Of a stretch of DNA of 64,000 nt, positions 48,287 to 58,344 are shown in pieces; the stretch's first letter is position 1, and the number at the start of each line of letters is the position of its first letter. The DNA comes from Alphaproteobacteria bacterium (lineage in GTDB: Bacteria; Pseudomonadota; Alphaproteobacteria; Rhizobiales; GCA-2746425): the NCBI GenBank assembly GCA_024743215.1, contig JANSWZ010000001.1, forward strand, positions 558,001 through 622,000, written 5' to 3'. The position numbers were made by a program, and so were the translations under genes. A model generated the notes under the pieces. The model was not told the DNA's origin. It did not search any database and saw only the letters and a program-made list of their open reading frames with translations.

Positions 48287-49285
48287 TTAATTGCCGTTGT
48301 TACTGGCAATTCCAGAATCAGTGCCCGCAGATGCGGCGGCACTTATCGGTTGAAGTGGCTCCAAAGGTGCAACAATCACCGTTTTTGTATCGTTGACCAA
48401 TTGTGCCGCGGGCGTGTCTGAGCTGACAACAACAGGGGCTGACACGCTGACTTCCAAAGGCGCATTTTTCTTGAGCCATTTTTCAGCCAGCCGCACAGCG
48501 TTGCGGCGCTCTTTTTCAGATGCCAGAATGAAAGCTGTTTCATGCGTCAGACGCACTGTCTCGGCATCGTAACCACTGGCACGTTTGAGTGCTATTGTGA
48601 TCCATTTTAGTCCACGGACCCTACGTTGGGAAACGCCTTCACCGTGGAACAGCATCCGCCCAAGCTCGGCCTGCGCAAGCGCATGACCCTTTTCGGCGGC
48701 AAGCTTTAGCCAGCGAGCGGCCTGACGGGTGTTCTTGTCACCGCCCTCGCCTTCCAGATACATTTTGGCAAGTAGATATTGTGCGTTCGGATCGCCAAAA
48801 TATGAAGCTGCATAACCATATATCTGGCGCGCCTGATAGGGATTTTTGCCAACATAGGTTCCGCTTATGCCGGTCATGAAAAACCCGCCCAGCTCGACAA
48901 ATGCATTCGCTACGAATGGCGCTTCAGGGCTGTTGGGACTGTCTTCTGCGTGGACATTGGCGATATCGCGGAAATACTCAAATGCACGCAGCGGGCTGGT
49001 TTCAACTCCGTCGCCCGATGCGTACATGCGTCCGAGTTTCCATTGAGCCATTGCACTGCCCTGGCTTGCAGCGAATTGCAGTGCGTCGACAGCCGTTGCC
49101 TTGTCTCCAGCGCGGTAAGCCTTAAAGCCAAAGCGAAACGCCTCCATCGGCGACGCCTTTTCCTCAATAAGCGGCTTGGCCCCGTCAAATGCGGAAACCG
49201 GATTCGTTGTTGTTGCTAACAGGCCTGCGCCCAGCAACACACACGCAACAAATCGGACCTGCAAATTTCCGTCAAATATCCGCAT
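48287..49285 (-). CDS. Secreted Sel1-repeat protein
   Basis: 332 residues from the ATG at 49285. It overlaps the ilvD 3' end by 14 bases; the longer frame up to 49393 is antisense-like extension inside ilvD. Signal peptide ~1-33 ('[20 protein letters not shown]'), then at least four Sel1/TPR-like repeats, e.g. '[19 protein letters not shown]', '[18 protein letters not shown]', '[19 protein letters not shown]'. Such repeats mediate protein contacts in the periplasm. The Ser/Ala/Val-rich C-terminus is low-complexity. Specific role unknown; translational coupling to ilvD is possible. Confidence 0.85.
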   Translation of the reverse strand: MRIFDGNLQVRFVACVLLGAGLLATTTNPVSAFDGAKPLIEEKASPMEAFRFGFKAYRAGDKATAVDALQFAASQGSAMAQWKLGRMYASGDGVETSPLRAFEYFRDIANVHAEDSPNSPEAPFVANAFVELGGFFMTGISGTYVGKNPYQARQIYGYAASYFGDPNAQYLLAKMYLEGEGGDKNTRQAARWLKLAAEKGHALAQAELGRMLFHGEGVSQRRVRGLKWITIALKRASGYDAETVRLTHETAFILASEKERRNAVRLAEKWLKKNAPLEVSVSAPVVVSSDTPAAQLVNDTKTVIVAPLEPLQPISAAASAGTDSGIASNNGN

Positions 49286-50996
49286 AGGTGCTCTTCTCAG
49301 CTTCTCCACCCGGATGCGTAACCGCACCATACCGGGCCGATCCGACAGTCTGTGCATATTTCCATATTGCACCACTTGCCGAATCCGTTTCACGGGATTG
49401 CCATTTTGCTCTTCTGTCAGATAATTCCTGATCGCTCAGATGAGCGGCCAGCACGCCTTCAACGGCGTCGATTTCAATAATGTCGCCATCCTGGAGCAGT
49501 CCGATTGGTCCGCCGACTGCCGCTTCCGGGCCAACATGACCGATGCAGAAACCGCGGGTTGCGCCAGAAAAACGACCATCAGTGATCAACGCAACCTTGT
49601 CTCCCATGCCCTGCCCATAGAGCAATGACGTGGTGGACAGCATTTCCCGCATGCCGGGTCCGCCTTTTGGTCCTTCATAGCGGATTACCAAAACGTCACC
49701 TTCTTTGTATGTCTCGTTCTTCACCGCTTCAAAACAGGCTTCCTCGGAATCAAAACAACGGGCCGGACCTGTAAATTTCTGATTGACCATGCCAGCCACT
49801 TTTACAATGGCACCTTCGGGTGCAAGATTGCCTTTGAGGCCAACTACGCCGCCGGTTACCGTGATCGGATCATTGGCAGGACGCACCACATCCTGATCAG
49901 GGTTCCAGGACACTTTTTCCATGTTCTCTGCAATTGTCCGTCCGCTTACGGTCAAACATTCGCCATGCAGGAAGCCTTGATCCAGAAGGGTCTTCATCAG
50001 CAGAGGAATGCCGCCAGCTTCAAACATGTCTTTGGCGACATATTTGCCACCTGGCTTCAGATCGGCAATGTACGGAGTGCGTTTGAATATTTCGGCGACA
50101 TCGAACAGATCAAACTCAATGCCGCATTCGTGAGCGATGGCTGGCAAATGCAGTGCTGCGTTGGTTGACCCGCCAGAGGCTGCTACCACAGTAGCTGCAT
50201 TTTCAAGCGCCTTTCTGGTGACAATGTCTCTTGGGCGAATATTGTCACGAATGAGTTCCATTACCTTTTCGCCGGCGGCAAAACAGAAGCGGTCACGCAA
50301 TTCATAGGGTGCCGGTGCGCCAGCCGAATATGGCAGTGCAAGGCCAATAGCCTCTGACACAGTCGCCATTGTATTCGCGGTGAATTGAGCACCACAAGCG
50401 CCCGCAGACGGACAGGCCACCTGCTCCAGCTCCGTTAGATCCGCATCGGACATGTTGCCGACAGAATGCTGGCCAACGGCCTCAAACACATCCTGAACCG
50501 TCACCGGCTTGCCACGGAAAGTGCCGGGCAGGATTGATCCACCGTAGATGAATACGGAAGGTACATTCAGGCGCACCATGGCCATCATCATACCTGGAAG
50601 AGATTTATCGCAACCAGCAAGGCCAACGATTGCATCATAGCAATGGCCCCGCATGGTCAGTTCAACGGAATCAGCAATCACGTCTCGCGAGACAAGAGAA
50701 GCCTTCATGCCCTGATGGCCCATGGCAATGCCATCAGTTACAGTAATTGTTGTAAATTCGCGTGGTGTCCCGTGGTTTGCGGCAACACCTTTCTTGACGA
50801 CCTGCGCCTGCCGCATGAGGGAAATATTACAGGGTGCAGCCTCATTCCAGCATGTGGCTACACCAACAAATGGCTGGTGAATCTCGGTATCTGACAAACC
50901 CATAGCATAGTAGTATGACCGATGCGGCGCGCGCGCCGGGCCTTCGGTGACATGCCGACTTGGCAGTTTCGATTTGTCGATTACGCGTGTGCTCAT
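49272..50996 (-). CDS. ilvD: Dihydroxy-acid dehydratase IlvD
   Basis: 574 residues. Fe-S and Mg ligand motifs '[11 protein letters not shown]', '[15 protein letters not shown]' and '[15 protein letters not shown]', plus the C-terminal '[22 protein letters not shown]'. It makes 2-keto acids for isoleucine and valine synthesis. It may be the IlvD/Edd subtype that in rhizobia can act on sugar acids as well; sequence alone does not settle it. It starts at ATG 50996 and runs into the Sel1 gene. Confidence 0.95.
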   Translation of the reverse strand: MSTRVIDKSKLPSRHVTEGPARAPHRSYYYAMGLSDTEIHQPFVGVATCWNEAAPCNISLMRQAQVVKKGVAANHGTPREFTTITVTDGIAMGHQGMKASLVSRDVIADSVELTMRGHCYDAIVGLAGCDKSLPGMMMAMVRLNVPSVFIYGGSILPGTFRGKPVTVQDVFEAVGQHSVGNMSDADLTELEQVACPSAGACGAQFTANTMATVSEAIGLALPYSAGAPAPYELRDRFCFAAGEKVMELIRDNIRPRDIVTRKALENAATVVAASGGSTNAALHLPAIAHECGIEFDLFDVAEIFKRTPYIADLKPGGKYVAKDMFEAGGIPLLMKTLLDQGFLHGECLTVSGRTIAENMEKVSWNPDQDVVRPANDPITVTGGVVGLKGNLAPEGAIVKVAGMVNQKFTGPARCFDSEEACFEAVKNETYKEGDVLVIRYEGPKGGPGMREMLSTTSLLYGQGMGDKVALITDGRFSGATRGFCIGHVGPEAAVGGPIGLLQDGDIIEIDAVEGVLAAHLSDQELSDRRAKWQSRETDSASGAIWKYAQTVGSARYGAVTHPGGEAEKSTYADI

Positions 50997-51349
50997 GCTA
51001 AAGAACCCAATTTCCCTGTTTGCCTCAATTGTATTGATTGTGCTGATTTAGTCGTCACACCCTGTGTCCAAAAGACACGAAATTTCTATGACAACTCCAC
51101 CGCACCCTTCCACCCTATTGTCTCTGCCAAAGTCACGGCCCCAACGCCGGAAGCAATAAGCAGAGTGCTGTCTGATACAGCTTTTGTGGCAGTATCGGGG
51201 CAAAAGGTTCTGAAATGGTTGTAGCCTAGATGTTACATCGTGGCTGTTGCCAAAACGCCACAGAATGGCACATGCAACCCTGATGCATGGGGTCGGACCG
51301 ATTTCAATTGGTCCAACCCATCACCTGTTCAACTTTAGGTGGCTGATTT
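50997..51349. other. Intergenic region between ilvD and valS
   Basis: 353 bases between two minus-strand genes; it should hold the ilvD promoter and the end of the valS transcript. Two inverted repeats are visible: GTGTC / GACAC (51064-51078) near ilvD and the hairpin at 51290-51319 near valS. No gene or RNA is recognised. Confidence 0.45.
51290..51319. terminator. Hairpin 30 bases after valS
   Basis: Arms GGGTCGGACC / GGTCCAACCC pair over ten positions (one G-T) around a 10-base loop. Placed just downstream of the valS stop on the minus strand. There is no T-tract, so termination is only inferred. Confidence 0.45.
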
Positions 51350-54064
51350 TTAGTTGGCTGCTTCCAGACGCTCAATTGCGCCTTGGAGCATGTCGCGTTT
51401 TTCATTGGCTTCCTGAAGGCGTGCCCGCTCTTGTGTCACAACTTCTTCTGGTGCACGTGCAACGAATTTTTCATTGCCGAGTTTGCCGTTGATTTTTGCG
51501 ATATCCTGCTCGACCTTGCCAATATCTTTGGTCAGGCGTTGCTTTTCCGCATCGATATCAATGACGCCTTTCAAAGGCATGCAGGCAACGGTTTCGCCAA
51601 TGATGATCTGGGCGCTGCCTTCAGGCGTGGATTCGTCAAAACTTACGACATTCAAACGTGCCATGCGCATCAGCGCCGACAGGTTTTCCTCGGTGCGGCG
51701 CCGAGTTTCTGCATTGGCGCCAACCATGACAATATCGGCCTTGGCGCCCGCAGGGACATTCATCTCGGTGCGAACGGAACGAATGGAGGAAATTGCCTCG
51801 ATTAGCCAGTTGATATCATCGGCGGCCTGCTGGTCCACCAAAGCGGCTGAAGGCCAATTTGTTGTCACCAACATCTCTGTTCTTGTGCCATTTCCGGTCA
51901 CTTCCCACAGTTCCTCAGTTATGAACGGCATGAATGGGTGCAGCATTTTGAGGATTTCGTCGCGAGTCCAGGCAACAACCGCTTTGGCTTCCGCCTTATC
52001 GGCAGAGTCCTCACCCATCAAAGCGGGCTTTGAAAGCTCGATGAACCAGTCTGCGAATTTGTGCCAGACAAACTGATAGGCGACGTTGGCTGCATCATTA
52101 AAGCGATAGCTCTTCAAGGCCAAATTGATGGCTTCAATGGTTTGACCACATTCTGTAATGATCCACCGATTGAGCGGGTTTTTGACGGAATCCGGCGCAA
52201 AATCAGTCGGGATTGAACATTCGTTCATTTCGGCAAAACGCGCGACATTCCAAAGTTTGGTGGCAAAATTTCGATAGCCTTCAACGCGGTTGGTGGCCAG
52301 TTTTATGTCTCTGCCCGCGGCGGCCATGGCACAAAGTGTAAAGCGCAAAGCGTCGGCGCCATACTCTTCAATCAAATCGAGTGGATTGACGACGTTGCCC
52401 TTGGATTTGGACATCTTTGCGCCGTGCTCATCGCGGACCAGGGCATGGATGTAAACGGTGTGAAATGGCTCTTCATCCATGAAATGAAGGCCCATCATCA
52501 TCATTCGTGCGACCCAGAAGAAGATGATGTCAAACCCGGTAATCAAGACATCTGTCTGATAGTAGGTTTTCAGCTCTTCTGTCGTGTCTGGCCAGCCGAG
52601 AGTTGAGAATGGCCACAGCGCGGACGAGAACCAGGTATCCAGTACATCTTCATCCCGCGTCAGTTCGACAGCCTCACCATAGTGGCTCTTGGCTTTCTCA
52701 GCGGCCTCAGCTTCTGACTTTGCTACAAAGACCTTGTCATCAGGTCCGTACCATGCGGGAATTTGATGACCCCACCAAAGTTGACGAGAGATGCACCACG
52801 GCTGAATGTTTTCCATCCAGTCGTAATAGGTTTTGTCCCAGTTCTTTGGGACGAATTCAGTGCGTCCTTCGCGAACAGATGCGATGGCTGGTTTCGCAAG
52901 CGTTTTTGCGTCGACATACCATTGGTCTGTCAGGAATGGTTCTATAGGAACACCGCCGCGGTCACCATGGGGAACAACGTGGGTGTGTTCCTCGATTTTG
53001 TCGAGCAGGCCCAACGCATCGAAAGCGGCGACAATTCTCTTGCGTGCCACGAAACGGTCAAGTCCGTGATAGGCGTCAATTGCAGCCTTCATCATGGCGC
53101 TGTTCTCATCAGGAACGCCAATTTGAAAGTCCTCATTGTCCTTGAGGGCAATGGATGCATCGACCGCCATGATATTGATAGCGGGAAGGTTATTGCGCTT
53201 GCCGACTTCAAAATCGTTGAAATCATGCGCTGGTGTGATTTTTACAGCACCAGAACCGGCTTCCGGGTCGGCATATTCATCTGCCACAATGGGAATATGC
53301 CGTCCGACCAATGGGAGCTCGACGGATTTACCGATCAGATGCGCATAGCGTTCATCGTCGGGATGAACCGCGATGGCTGTATCGCCGAGCATTGTTTCCG
53401 GCCGCGTGGTAGCAACCGTGATGAACACGTTTTCTTCCCCAACCAATGGGTACTTGAAGTGCCAGAGATTGCCGTTGGATTCACGCTGTTCAACTTCAAG
53501 ATCTGAAATAGCGGTCAGAAGGTTCGGGTCCCAATTAACCAGACGCTTGTCCTTGTAGATCAGTCCTTCTTCGTAGAGGCGGACAAACACTTCAAGAACG
53601 GCCGCTGAGAGACCCTTATCCATTGTAAACCGTTCGCGCGACCAGTCGCAGGAAGCACCCAGTCGTTTGAGTTGCCCCAAAATGGTGCCACCAGATTCAG
53701 CTTTCCAGTCCCAGACACGTTCAATGAATTTCTCACGGCCCATGTCACGTCGGCCAGGCAATTGATTTTCCATCAACTGGCGTTCGACGACCATTTGTGT
53801 AGCGATGCCAGCATGGTCCATGCCAGGTTGCCACAAGACGTTTTGCCCAAGCATGCGGTTCCAGCGAACCAGGATGTCCTGCAAGGTGTTATTCAGCGCA
53901 TGTCCCATGTGCAGAGAGCCCGTGACGTTGGGCGGAGGGATGACAATGCAAAAGCTGTCTTCACCCTGTTTCGCGCCGGACCCGGCTGCGAATGCATTCG
54001 CGGCTTCCCAACCGGAATAAATGCGTGGTTCAACTTCGTTGGGCTGATAGGTTTTTTCTAACAT
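51350..54064 (-). CDS. valS: Valyl-tRNA synthetase
   Basis: 904 residues from the ATG at 54064 ('MLEKTYQPNEVEPRIYSGWE'). Class I signatures 'PPPNVTGSLHMGHALNNT' and 'KMSKSKGNVVNP', editing domain in between, and a C-terminal coiled-coil arm ('DIDAEKQRLTKDIGKVEQDI'). It charges tRNA-Val. In rhizobia valS is followed on the chromosome by popZ-tolC-pcm; here a FecR/CHASE2 pair lies between. Confidence 0.97.
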   Translation of the reverse strand: MLEKTYQPNEVEPRIYSGWEAANAFAAGSGAKQGEDSFCIVIPPPNVTGSLHMGHALNNTLQDILVRWNRMLGQNVLWQPGMDHAGIATQMVVERQLMENQLPGRRDMGREKFIERVWDWKAESGGTILGQLKRLGASCDWSRERFTMDKGLSAAVLEVFVRLYEEGLIYKDKRLVNWDPNLLTAISDLEVEQRESNGNLWHFKYPLVGEENVFITVATTRPETMLGDTAIAVHPDDERYAHLIGKSVELPLVGRHIPIVADEYADPEAGSGAVKITPAHDFNDFEVGKRNNLPAINIMAVDASIALKDNEDFQIGVPDENSAMMKAAIDAYHGLDRFVARKRIVAAFDALGLLDKIEEHTHVVPHGDRGGVPIEPFLTDQWYVDAKTLAKPAIASVREGRTEFVPKNWDKTYYDWMENIQPWCISRQLWWGHQIPAWYGPDDKVFVAKSEAEAAEKAKSHYGEAVELTRDEDVLDTWFSSALWPFSTLGWPDTTEELKTYYQTDVLITGFDIIFFWVARMMMMGLHFMDEEPFHTVYIHALVRDEHGAKMSKSKGNVVNPLDLIEEYGADALRFTLCAMAAAGRDIKLATNRVEGYRNFATKLWNVARFAEMNECSIPTDFAPDSVKNPLNRWIITECGQTIEAINLALKSYRFNDAANVAYQFVWHKFADWFIELSKPALMGEDSADKAEAKAVVAWTRDEILKMLHPFMPFITEELWEVTGNGTRTEMLVTTNWPSAALVDQQAADDINWLIEAISSIRSVRTEMNVPAGAKADIVMVGANAETRRRTEENLSALMRMARLNVVSFDESTPEGSAQIIIGETVACMPLKGVIDIDAEKQRLTKDIGKVEQDIAKINGKLGNEKFVARAPEEVVTQERARLQEANEKRDMLQGAIERLEAAN

Positions 54065-54521
54065 TGAGCTCTCGGATATCCAGTATGGGAATTTGTCTGG
54101 TGGGTTATGCCCTGCATGGGTGAGTGTCAACCATTTGACGGTCAATGCATGGAGCCTCTGCTATCGGCTGCCTCCTCATATTCGACCTTCGAACCATCTT
54201 GGTTTGAACTGGAGTGTATGCAGGTACCGCTTTTTGAACCTGTTTTTTACTTCAACACAGAATACCTTCCAGCTGCTTCATTTGAGTCTGAAACCCCTCA
54301 TCGATCATCCTGAAGGTGCATTTTTGCAGTCAGTGATGACTCTCAGTTACACAACGTTTTTGCGTTAAAAAATCAAAATATTCTCGTAGAAATAGAATAT
54401 TCACCATCTGTGAACCTTGAACCCGTCTATTTCCCAACAAAAGATGTCAGGCATTCTGGCTTTCAGTAATTCTTAATATTCAAAATGCAGATTTTTTTCA
54501 AAATATGTCTAAAGGTGACAC
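54065..54521. other. AT-rich intergenic region upstream of the FecR-like gene
   Basis: 457 bases between divergent valS and the FecR-like gene. It becomes clearly AT-rich from about 54350 on and contains short palindromes, for example TTGACGGTCAA near 54136. Small open frames here (e.g. 54107-54313) have no recognisable relatives. It presumably carries the promoters of both flanking genes. Confidence 0.45.
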
Positions 54522-55421
54522 ATGGCGACGAAATTCTATTCATTTATAATATGCTCTATTCTTTTGATTGGAGTCTCTTTTCCAGCATTTTCAGAGGAAT
54601 GGCGTGTAGTACGCGTTACACAACCTGCAGAAATATCTGGAAACGGAAGTGATTGGGAACCTCTGAAGAGAGGAATGATCATTGGACAGAAGGCATGGAT
54701 CAAAACCGGCATGCGCGGCCGCGCTATGCTTCGGAGAAACAAAGAAACCATTCTGTATCGTGCGAATACGCAAGCAAGGTTGGTTCAGAGCAATCGCTCA
54801 GGTCGGAAAACCGAATTGTTGCAGACATCCGGAAGGTTGTTGTTGGATGTGGAGACTCGTAAATACAAACACACAAAGGTTACCACGCCCTATCTCGCTG
54901 TGGTTGTTAAGGGTACACGCTTCGAAGTTTTTGTCGGCAGTGGCAGATCAAGTGTGAATGTGCGGCGTGGTCTCGTTGAAGTAACTGATTCCAGACGCGG
55001 AGAGCGGGTCAACGTTGCAAAGGGCCAGAAGGTTTCATTGAACCGTAGAAAAAACGAACAAATGCAATTGCGTGGCCGAGGAAAAAAAGCTGCCATTGTA
55101 AATGCACGCACAGGCAAACCAGTCATAACTGCCAGCAATCGTGGCAAAAGCTTGAATTCCAACGGGAATGCGTTCGGTAAAACGGGAAATAATGGAAAAG
55201 GTGTTTCCAACGGAAATGGCAACAGCGCTTCGAATGGGAACGGAAACAACTCATCGAACGGCAATGGTAATAGCAATGGTAACGGCAACGGAAATGGCAA
55301 TGGCAATGGTAACGGGAATGGCAATGGCAATGGTAACGGGAATGGCAATGGCAATGGTAACGGGAATGGCAATGGTAACGGGAATGGCAATGGTAACGGT
55401 AACGGGAATGGCAACTCCTAG
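54522..55421 (+). CDS. Secreted FecR-domain protein with Asn-Gly repeat tail
   Basis: 299 residues. AAGGTG ribosome binding site; signal peptide ~1-24 ('IICSILLIGVSFPAFSEEW'). FecR domain (~25-175) with 'GMIIGQKAWIKTGMRGRA', 'LLLDVETRKYKHTKVTTPYLAVVVKGT'-type core and 'RGLVEVTDSRRGERVNVAKGQ'. A basic linker and ~75 residues of Asn/Gly (Ser) repeats (225-299) follow. It lacks the membrane segment and N-terminal region of true FecR anti-sigma factors, so it is probably a periplasmic or surface ligand-sensing partner of the CHASE2 protein encoded 21 bases downstream. No sigma factor or TonB receptor is adjacent. Confidence 0.8.
   Translation: MATKFYSFIICSILLIGVSFPAFSEEWRVVRVTQPAEISGNGSDWEPLKRGMIIGQKAWIKTGMRGRAMLRRNKETILYRANTQARLVQSNRSGRKTELLQTSGRLLLDVETRKYKHTKVTTPYLAVVVKGTRFEVFVGSGRSSVNVRRGLVEVTDSRRGERVNVAKGQKVSLNRRKNEQMQLRGRGKKAAIVNARTGKPVITASNRGKSLNSNGNAFGKTGNNGKGVSNGNGNSASNGNGNNSSNGNGNSNGNGNGNGNGNGNGNGNGNGNGNGNGNGNGNGNGNGNGNGNGNGNGNS
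55200..55415 (+). repeat. Tandem hexanucleotide-type repeat coding Asn-Gly
   Basis: Imperfect 6-base units (AAYGGN, e.g. AATGGC, AACGGG, AATGGT) repeat to the end of the FecR-like gene; from 55321 larger 24-base blocks are almost identical. Repeat number can be expected to vary between strains without breaking frame. Confidence 0.85.
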
Positions 55422-55442
55422 CTCGTCGTACTAAGATTTCTC

Positions 55443-58268
55443 ATGAAACTACCGCCCTTTACGTCATTGTTACCGAGCTGGTTGTTGACTGCTCTCGTCC
55501 CACTCGCGTTGTTGCTGTGTGCGGTGCTCTATCAGTCTGCAGGTCTTTGGCAATCTGCTGATAACTGGGTTGTCGAAAAACGCATGCGGTTTTTAGATCG
55601 TCCCGCTGAGCATGAAATTGTATTTTTGGCTATTGACAGAAAGACACTGAATGGCGTCGGTGTCTGGCCATGGCCAAGAAGCATTATTGCAAAAACCGTT
55701 GATCGACTGGTCGAGCAAGAAGCGCTCGAGGTATTTCTTGATATTGATTTCAGTGCGCCTTCTACCTCAAAAGAAGATGAAATCTTGTCTGAAGCGTTAC
55801 GGAACGCTGACGGGACAGTCATTCTTGCCGCATTTTCGCAAAGCGAATCCGTCACCTCTGACGCTAACGATATGGCAGACAGTCTCCCGCTACCGATGTT
55901 TCAGGAAAACTCCTGGATAGCGACGGTAAATGTAATTCCGGAACCAGACGGGATTGTTCGGAAATTTCCTTACGGCCACATCATCGGTGGTGAGCCGCTC
56001 CCATCAGTACCGGCTGTTCTTTCAGGTAAGACCGGCCCTCCAAACACATATTTCGATATCAACTTCGCGATCGATCCGGCCACAGTTCCCACCTATTCGC
56101 TGATCGACTTCCTGAATGACGAAATTCCCAGATCTGCATTCGAACAAAAGACCGTGGTTGTGGGTGCGCACGCCATGGAATTGAGGGATTCACTGGCAGT
56201 CCCGGTCCACGGCACACTGTCTGGATCCATGTTGCAAATTATTGCGACCGAAACCCTTCGACAGGGTGTGGATTTGGTGCAGGTGTTACCAATTTGGCCG
56301 CTTCTGCTATGCGCAGTTCTGCAAGTGGTTTTCCTGCAAGTGTTACGTCGTCGGCGAATGATATTGCGCGTGATCGCATTGTGCTCAATCTCGATTTGTG
56401 CCGAAGCTGCAGGATATTTCCTGTTTTCCCAACATGCCTTTGTTCTTCCAACAGCTGCAGCGCATGGCATGAATGCCGCCATGCTTATCTTTTTGGCCAT
56501 AAGGGAAATGGATGTTTGGCGTTATATGACACTCATTGCGGATGCACGAGCGAAGAATGCCTCCAGCCTGTTAAGGCAGGTATTTGATGACAGTGCCGAA
56601 GCCATAATAATCGTTGACGAGAATGGGGACATTCTGGAAGCAAGTCCAAAATCACGGCAGATTTTTGACCCGGTAGAATTGGAAACGTCTGCCAATCATC
56701 TGCCCTTGGAAATTTTGGAAAACGCCAGAATTGCGATTGATAGTCTCAAGTCCAATTTGCCTATTCCAGTTTGCGAGGGCGAGTTGCAGTTGGAAACTGA
56801 TGGTGATCACAGGGTGGTCGAATACTCCATTACGCCTTCTCATTTGAGAGATACAGATAATCGCGCGCTTTTGAAAGGCGGTGGTAGGTTTGTGGCCTGC
56901 GTGATGGCTCGGGATATTTCCGAGAAGAGGAAACAGGCGGAAAGATTGTGTTTTCTCTCAAAACGGGATGAACTGACCGGGGCATATCGCCGACACGCAT
57001 TTGCTGACATTCTCGATCAGAAACTGTCCGAGCTGTCTAATGACCAATCCTGTCAGATTCTGGTTCTAAACCTAAACCGATTTAAGACAATCAACGCGAC
57101 GCTTGGCCGGGATGTGGGAAATCAGTTGTTGTGTGCGATTGTGGCCCGATTGGATGCTTCCGATCTTGATTTTGAGTGTGTTGCAAGGTTGCTTGGGGAC
57201 ACTTTTGCAGTTTTACTGAAATCAACCGATCAAAATTATTTGCTAAAAGCCAAAAGCGAGGCAACCGCTAAGCTTCTCGAGGGGACTTATGCGCTTGATG
57301 GTGTTTCGGTCTCCATTGATGCCCGAATTAGCTATGTCTGGTCTGAGAACTCAATTCAGTCCGCTGAAGCAATGCTTCACTGTGCGGAACTTGCGTTGGA
57401 TGACTGCCGAAACACCGGGACGCGTGCCATCAGAGGTTTCGATCCCGTTTCGACAGCAATGCACAGGCGTGCTCGGGAAATCGAACGGGACCTAAGGCCT
57501 GCATTGGAAAGAGAAAACTTCGAAGTCCACTACCAGCCTCAAGTTGACGTAAATGGTCGCCATTTGGTTGGTGTCGAGGCACTGGCGAGATGGACTCACC
57601 CGGTTCTGGGATCGATTTCGCCTTTGGAGTTCATTACGATAGCTGAAGCAAGTGGTACAATTGTTCCGCTCGGGAGATGGATATTAAAGACCTCTTGTCA
57701 TGAAGCAGCCAGTTGGTCCTCTCCCATCAAATTAGGCGTAAATGTCTCGCCGGTACAACTTGTACGAGGGGATATAATTGAAGACATTCAGGCCGCCCTT
57801 GAAGAATCTGGACTGCCTGCCAGTCGTTTACAACTGGAGATTACCGAAACTTCGTTCCTTGATGTGGATGAAGATATCATGGGTACACTAAGAGAAATCC
57901 AGTCACTTGGGGTCTCACTTGCGCTGGATGATTTTGGGACCGGATATGCCTCGCTCGGCTACATCTCTCGTTTTCCAATCGATATGATAAAGGTAGATCA
58001 ATCGTTCATCCGAACGTTGACGACAGATCTTGCAAGCCAATCAATCGTTCAATTTACCAAAACCCTGTCCGATGTCTTGGACCTGACAATGTTGTGTGAG
58101 GGTGTAGAGACCGAGCAGCAGATGAATTTCCTGCGTCTCGTCGGGTGTGACCAGGCCCAGGGTTTTCTATTTGGCCGAGCACAAAGTGCAACCGCGATCC
58201 GCCAAATGATTGGCAGGCTCGGGGGCGATGAAGTCAGCTTGAGACTAGCGTCAAATTCCGGGATCTAA
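55443..58268 (+). CDS. CHASE2-PAS-GGDEF(degenerate)-EAL membrane signalling protein
   Basis: 941 residues. TM1 ~10-32, an extracytoplasmic CHASE2 sensor (~33-275), three further TM helices (~277-365), a PAS domain (from ~372), GGDEF domain (~500-655) and EAL domain (~675-930). The cyclase signature reads Leu-Gly-Asp-Thr-Phe (584-588) instead of GGDEF, so synthesis of c-di-GMP is unlikely. The phosphodiesterase motifs are intact: Glu712-Ala-Leu714, 'NVSPVQL', 'ITETSF', 'LDDFGTGYASLGY', 'KVDQSFI', 'CEGVET'. It should degrade c-di-GMP in response to an envelope signal, perhaps relayed by the FecR-like protein. Confidence 0.88.
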   Translation: MKLPPFTSLLPSWLLTALVPLALLLCAVLYQSAGLWQSADNWVVEKRMRFLDRPAEHEIVFLAIDRKTLNGVGVWPWPRSIIAKTVDRLVEQEALEVFLDIDFSAPSTSKEDEILSEALRNADGTVILAAFSQSESVTSDANDMADSLPLPMFQENSWIATVNVIPEPDGIVRKFPYGHIIGGEPLPSVPAVLSGKTGPPNTYFDINFAIDPATVPTYSLIDFLNDEIPRSAFEQKTVVVGAHAMELRDSLAVPVHGTLSGSMLQIIATETLRQGVDLVQVLPIWPLLLCAVLQVVFLQVLRRRRMILRVIALCSISICAEAAGYFLFSQHAFVLPTAAAHGMNAAMLIFLAIREMDVWRYMTLIADARAKNASSLLRQVFDDSAEAIIIVDENGDILEASPKSRQIFDPVELETSANHLPLEILENARIAIDSLKSNLPIPVCEGELQLETDGDHRVVEYSITPSHLRDTDNRALLKGGGRFVACVMARDISEKRKQAERLCFLSKRDELTGAYRRHAFADILDQKLSELSNDQSCQILVLNLNRFKTINATLGRDVGNQLLCAIVARLDASDLDFECVARLLGDTFAVLLKSTDQNYLLKAKSEATAKLLEGTYALDGVSVSIDARISYVWSENSIQSAEAMLHCAELALDDCRNTGTRAIRGFDPVSTAMHRRAREIERDLRPALERENFEVHYQPQVDVNGRHLVGVEALARWTHPVLGSISPLEFITIAEASGTIVPLGRWILKTSCHEAASWSSPIKLGVNVSPVQLVRGDIIEDIQAALEESGLPASRLQLEITETSFLDVDEDIMGTLREIQSLGVSLALDDFGTGYASLGYISRFPIDMIKVDQSFIRTLTTDLASQSIVQFTKTLSDVLDLTMLCEGVETEQQMNFLRLVGCDQAQGFLFGRAQSATAIRQMIGRLGGDEVSLRLASNSGI

Positions 58269-58310
58269 GCTTAAGAAGCTTAAGAAGCTTAAGAAGCTTA
58301 AGAAGCTTAA
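58267..58310. repeat. Five 9-base tandem repeats (AAGCTTAAG), self-complementary
   Basis: AAGCTTAAG is repeated four full times plus eight bases, beginning within the stop codon of the CHASE2 gene. The unit contains two palindromes (AAGCTT, CTTAAG), so the array reads almost the same on both strands and can fold into hairpins. It sits between convergent genes and could act as a bidirectional terminator or be a slippage-prone minisatellite. Confidence 0.9.
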
Positions 58311-58344
58311 CACCCACGCCGGGCAAATGCTGTCCTTGCAAAAA

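Noticed and set aside
54107-54313. Small plus-strand frame in the valS-FecR gap
   Set aside because: No recognisable domain, no good start signal; composition looks like non-coding DNA.
54890-55414. 174-codon antisense frame rich in Pro/Leu/Phe repeats
   Set aside because: Shadow of the Asn-Gly repeat in the FecR-like gene.
55200-55415. Possible CRISPR-like array
   Set aside because: Repeats are 6-base coding units without spacers.
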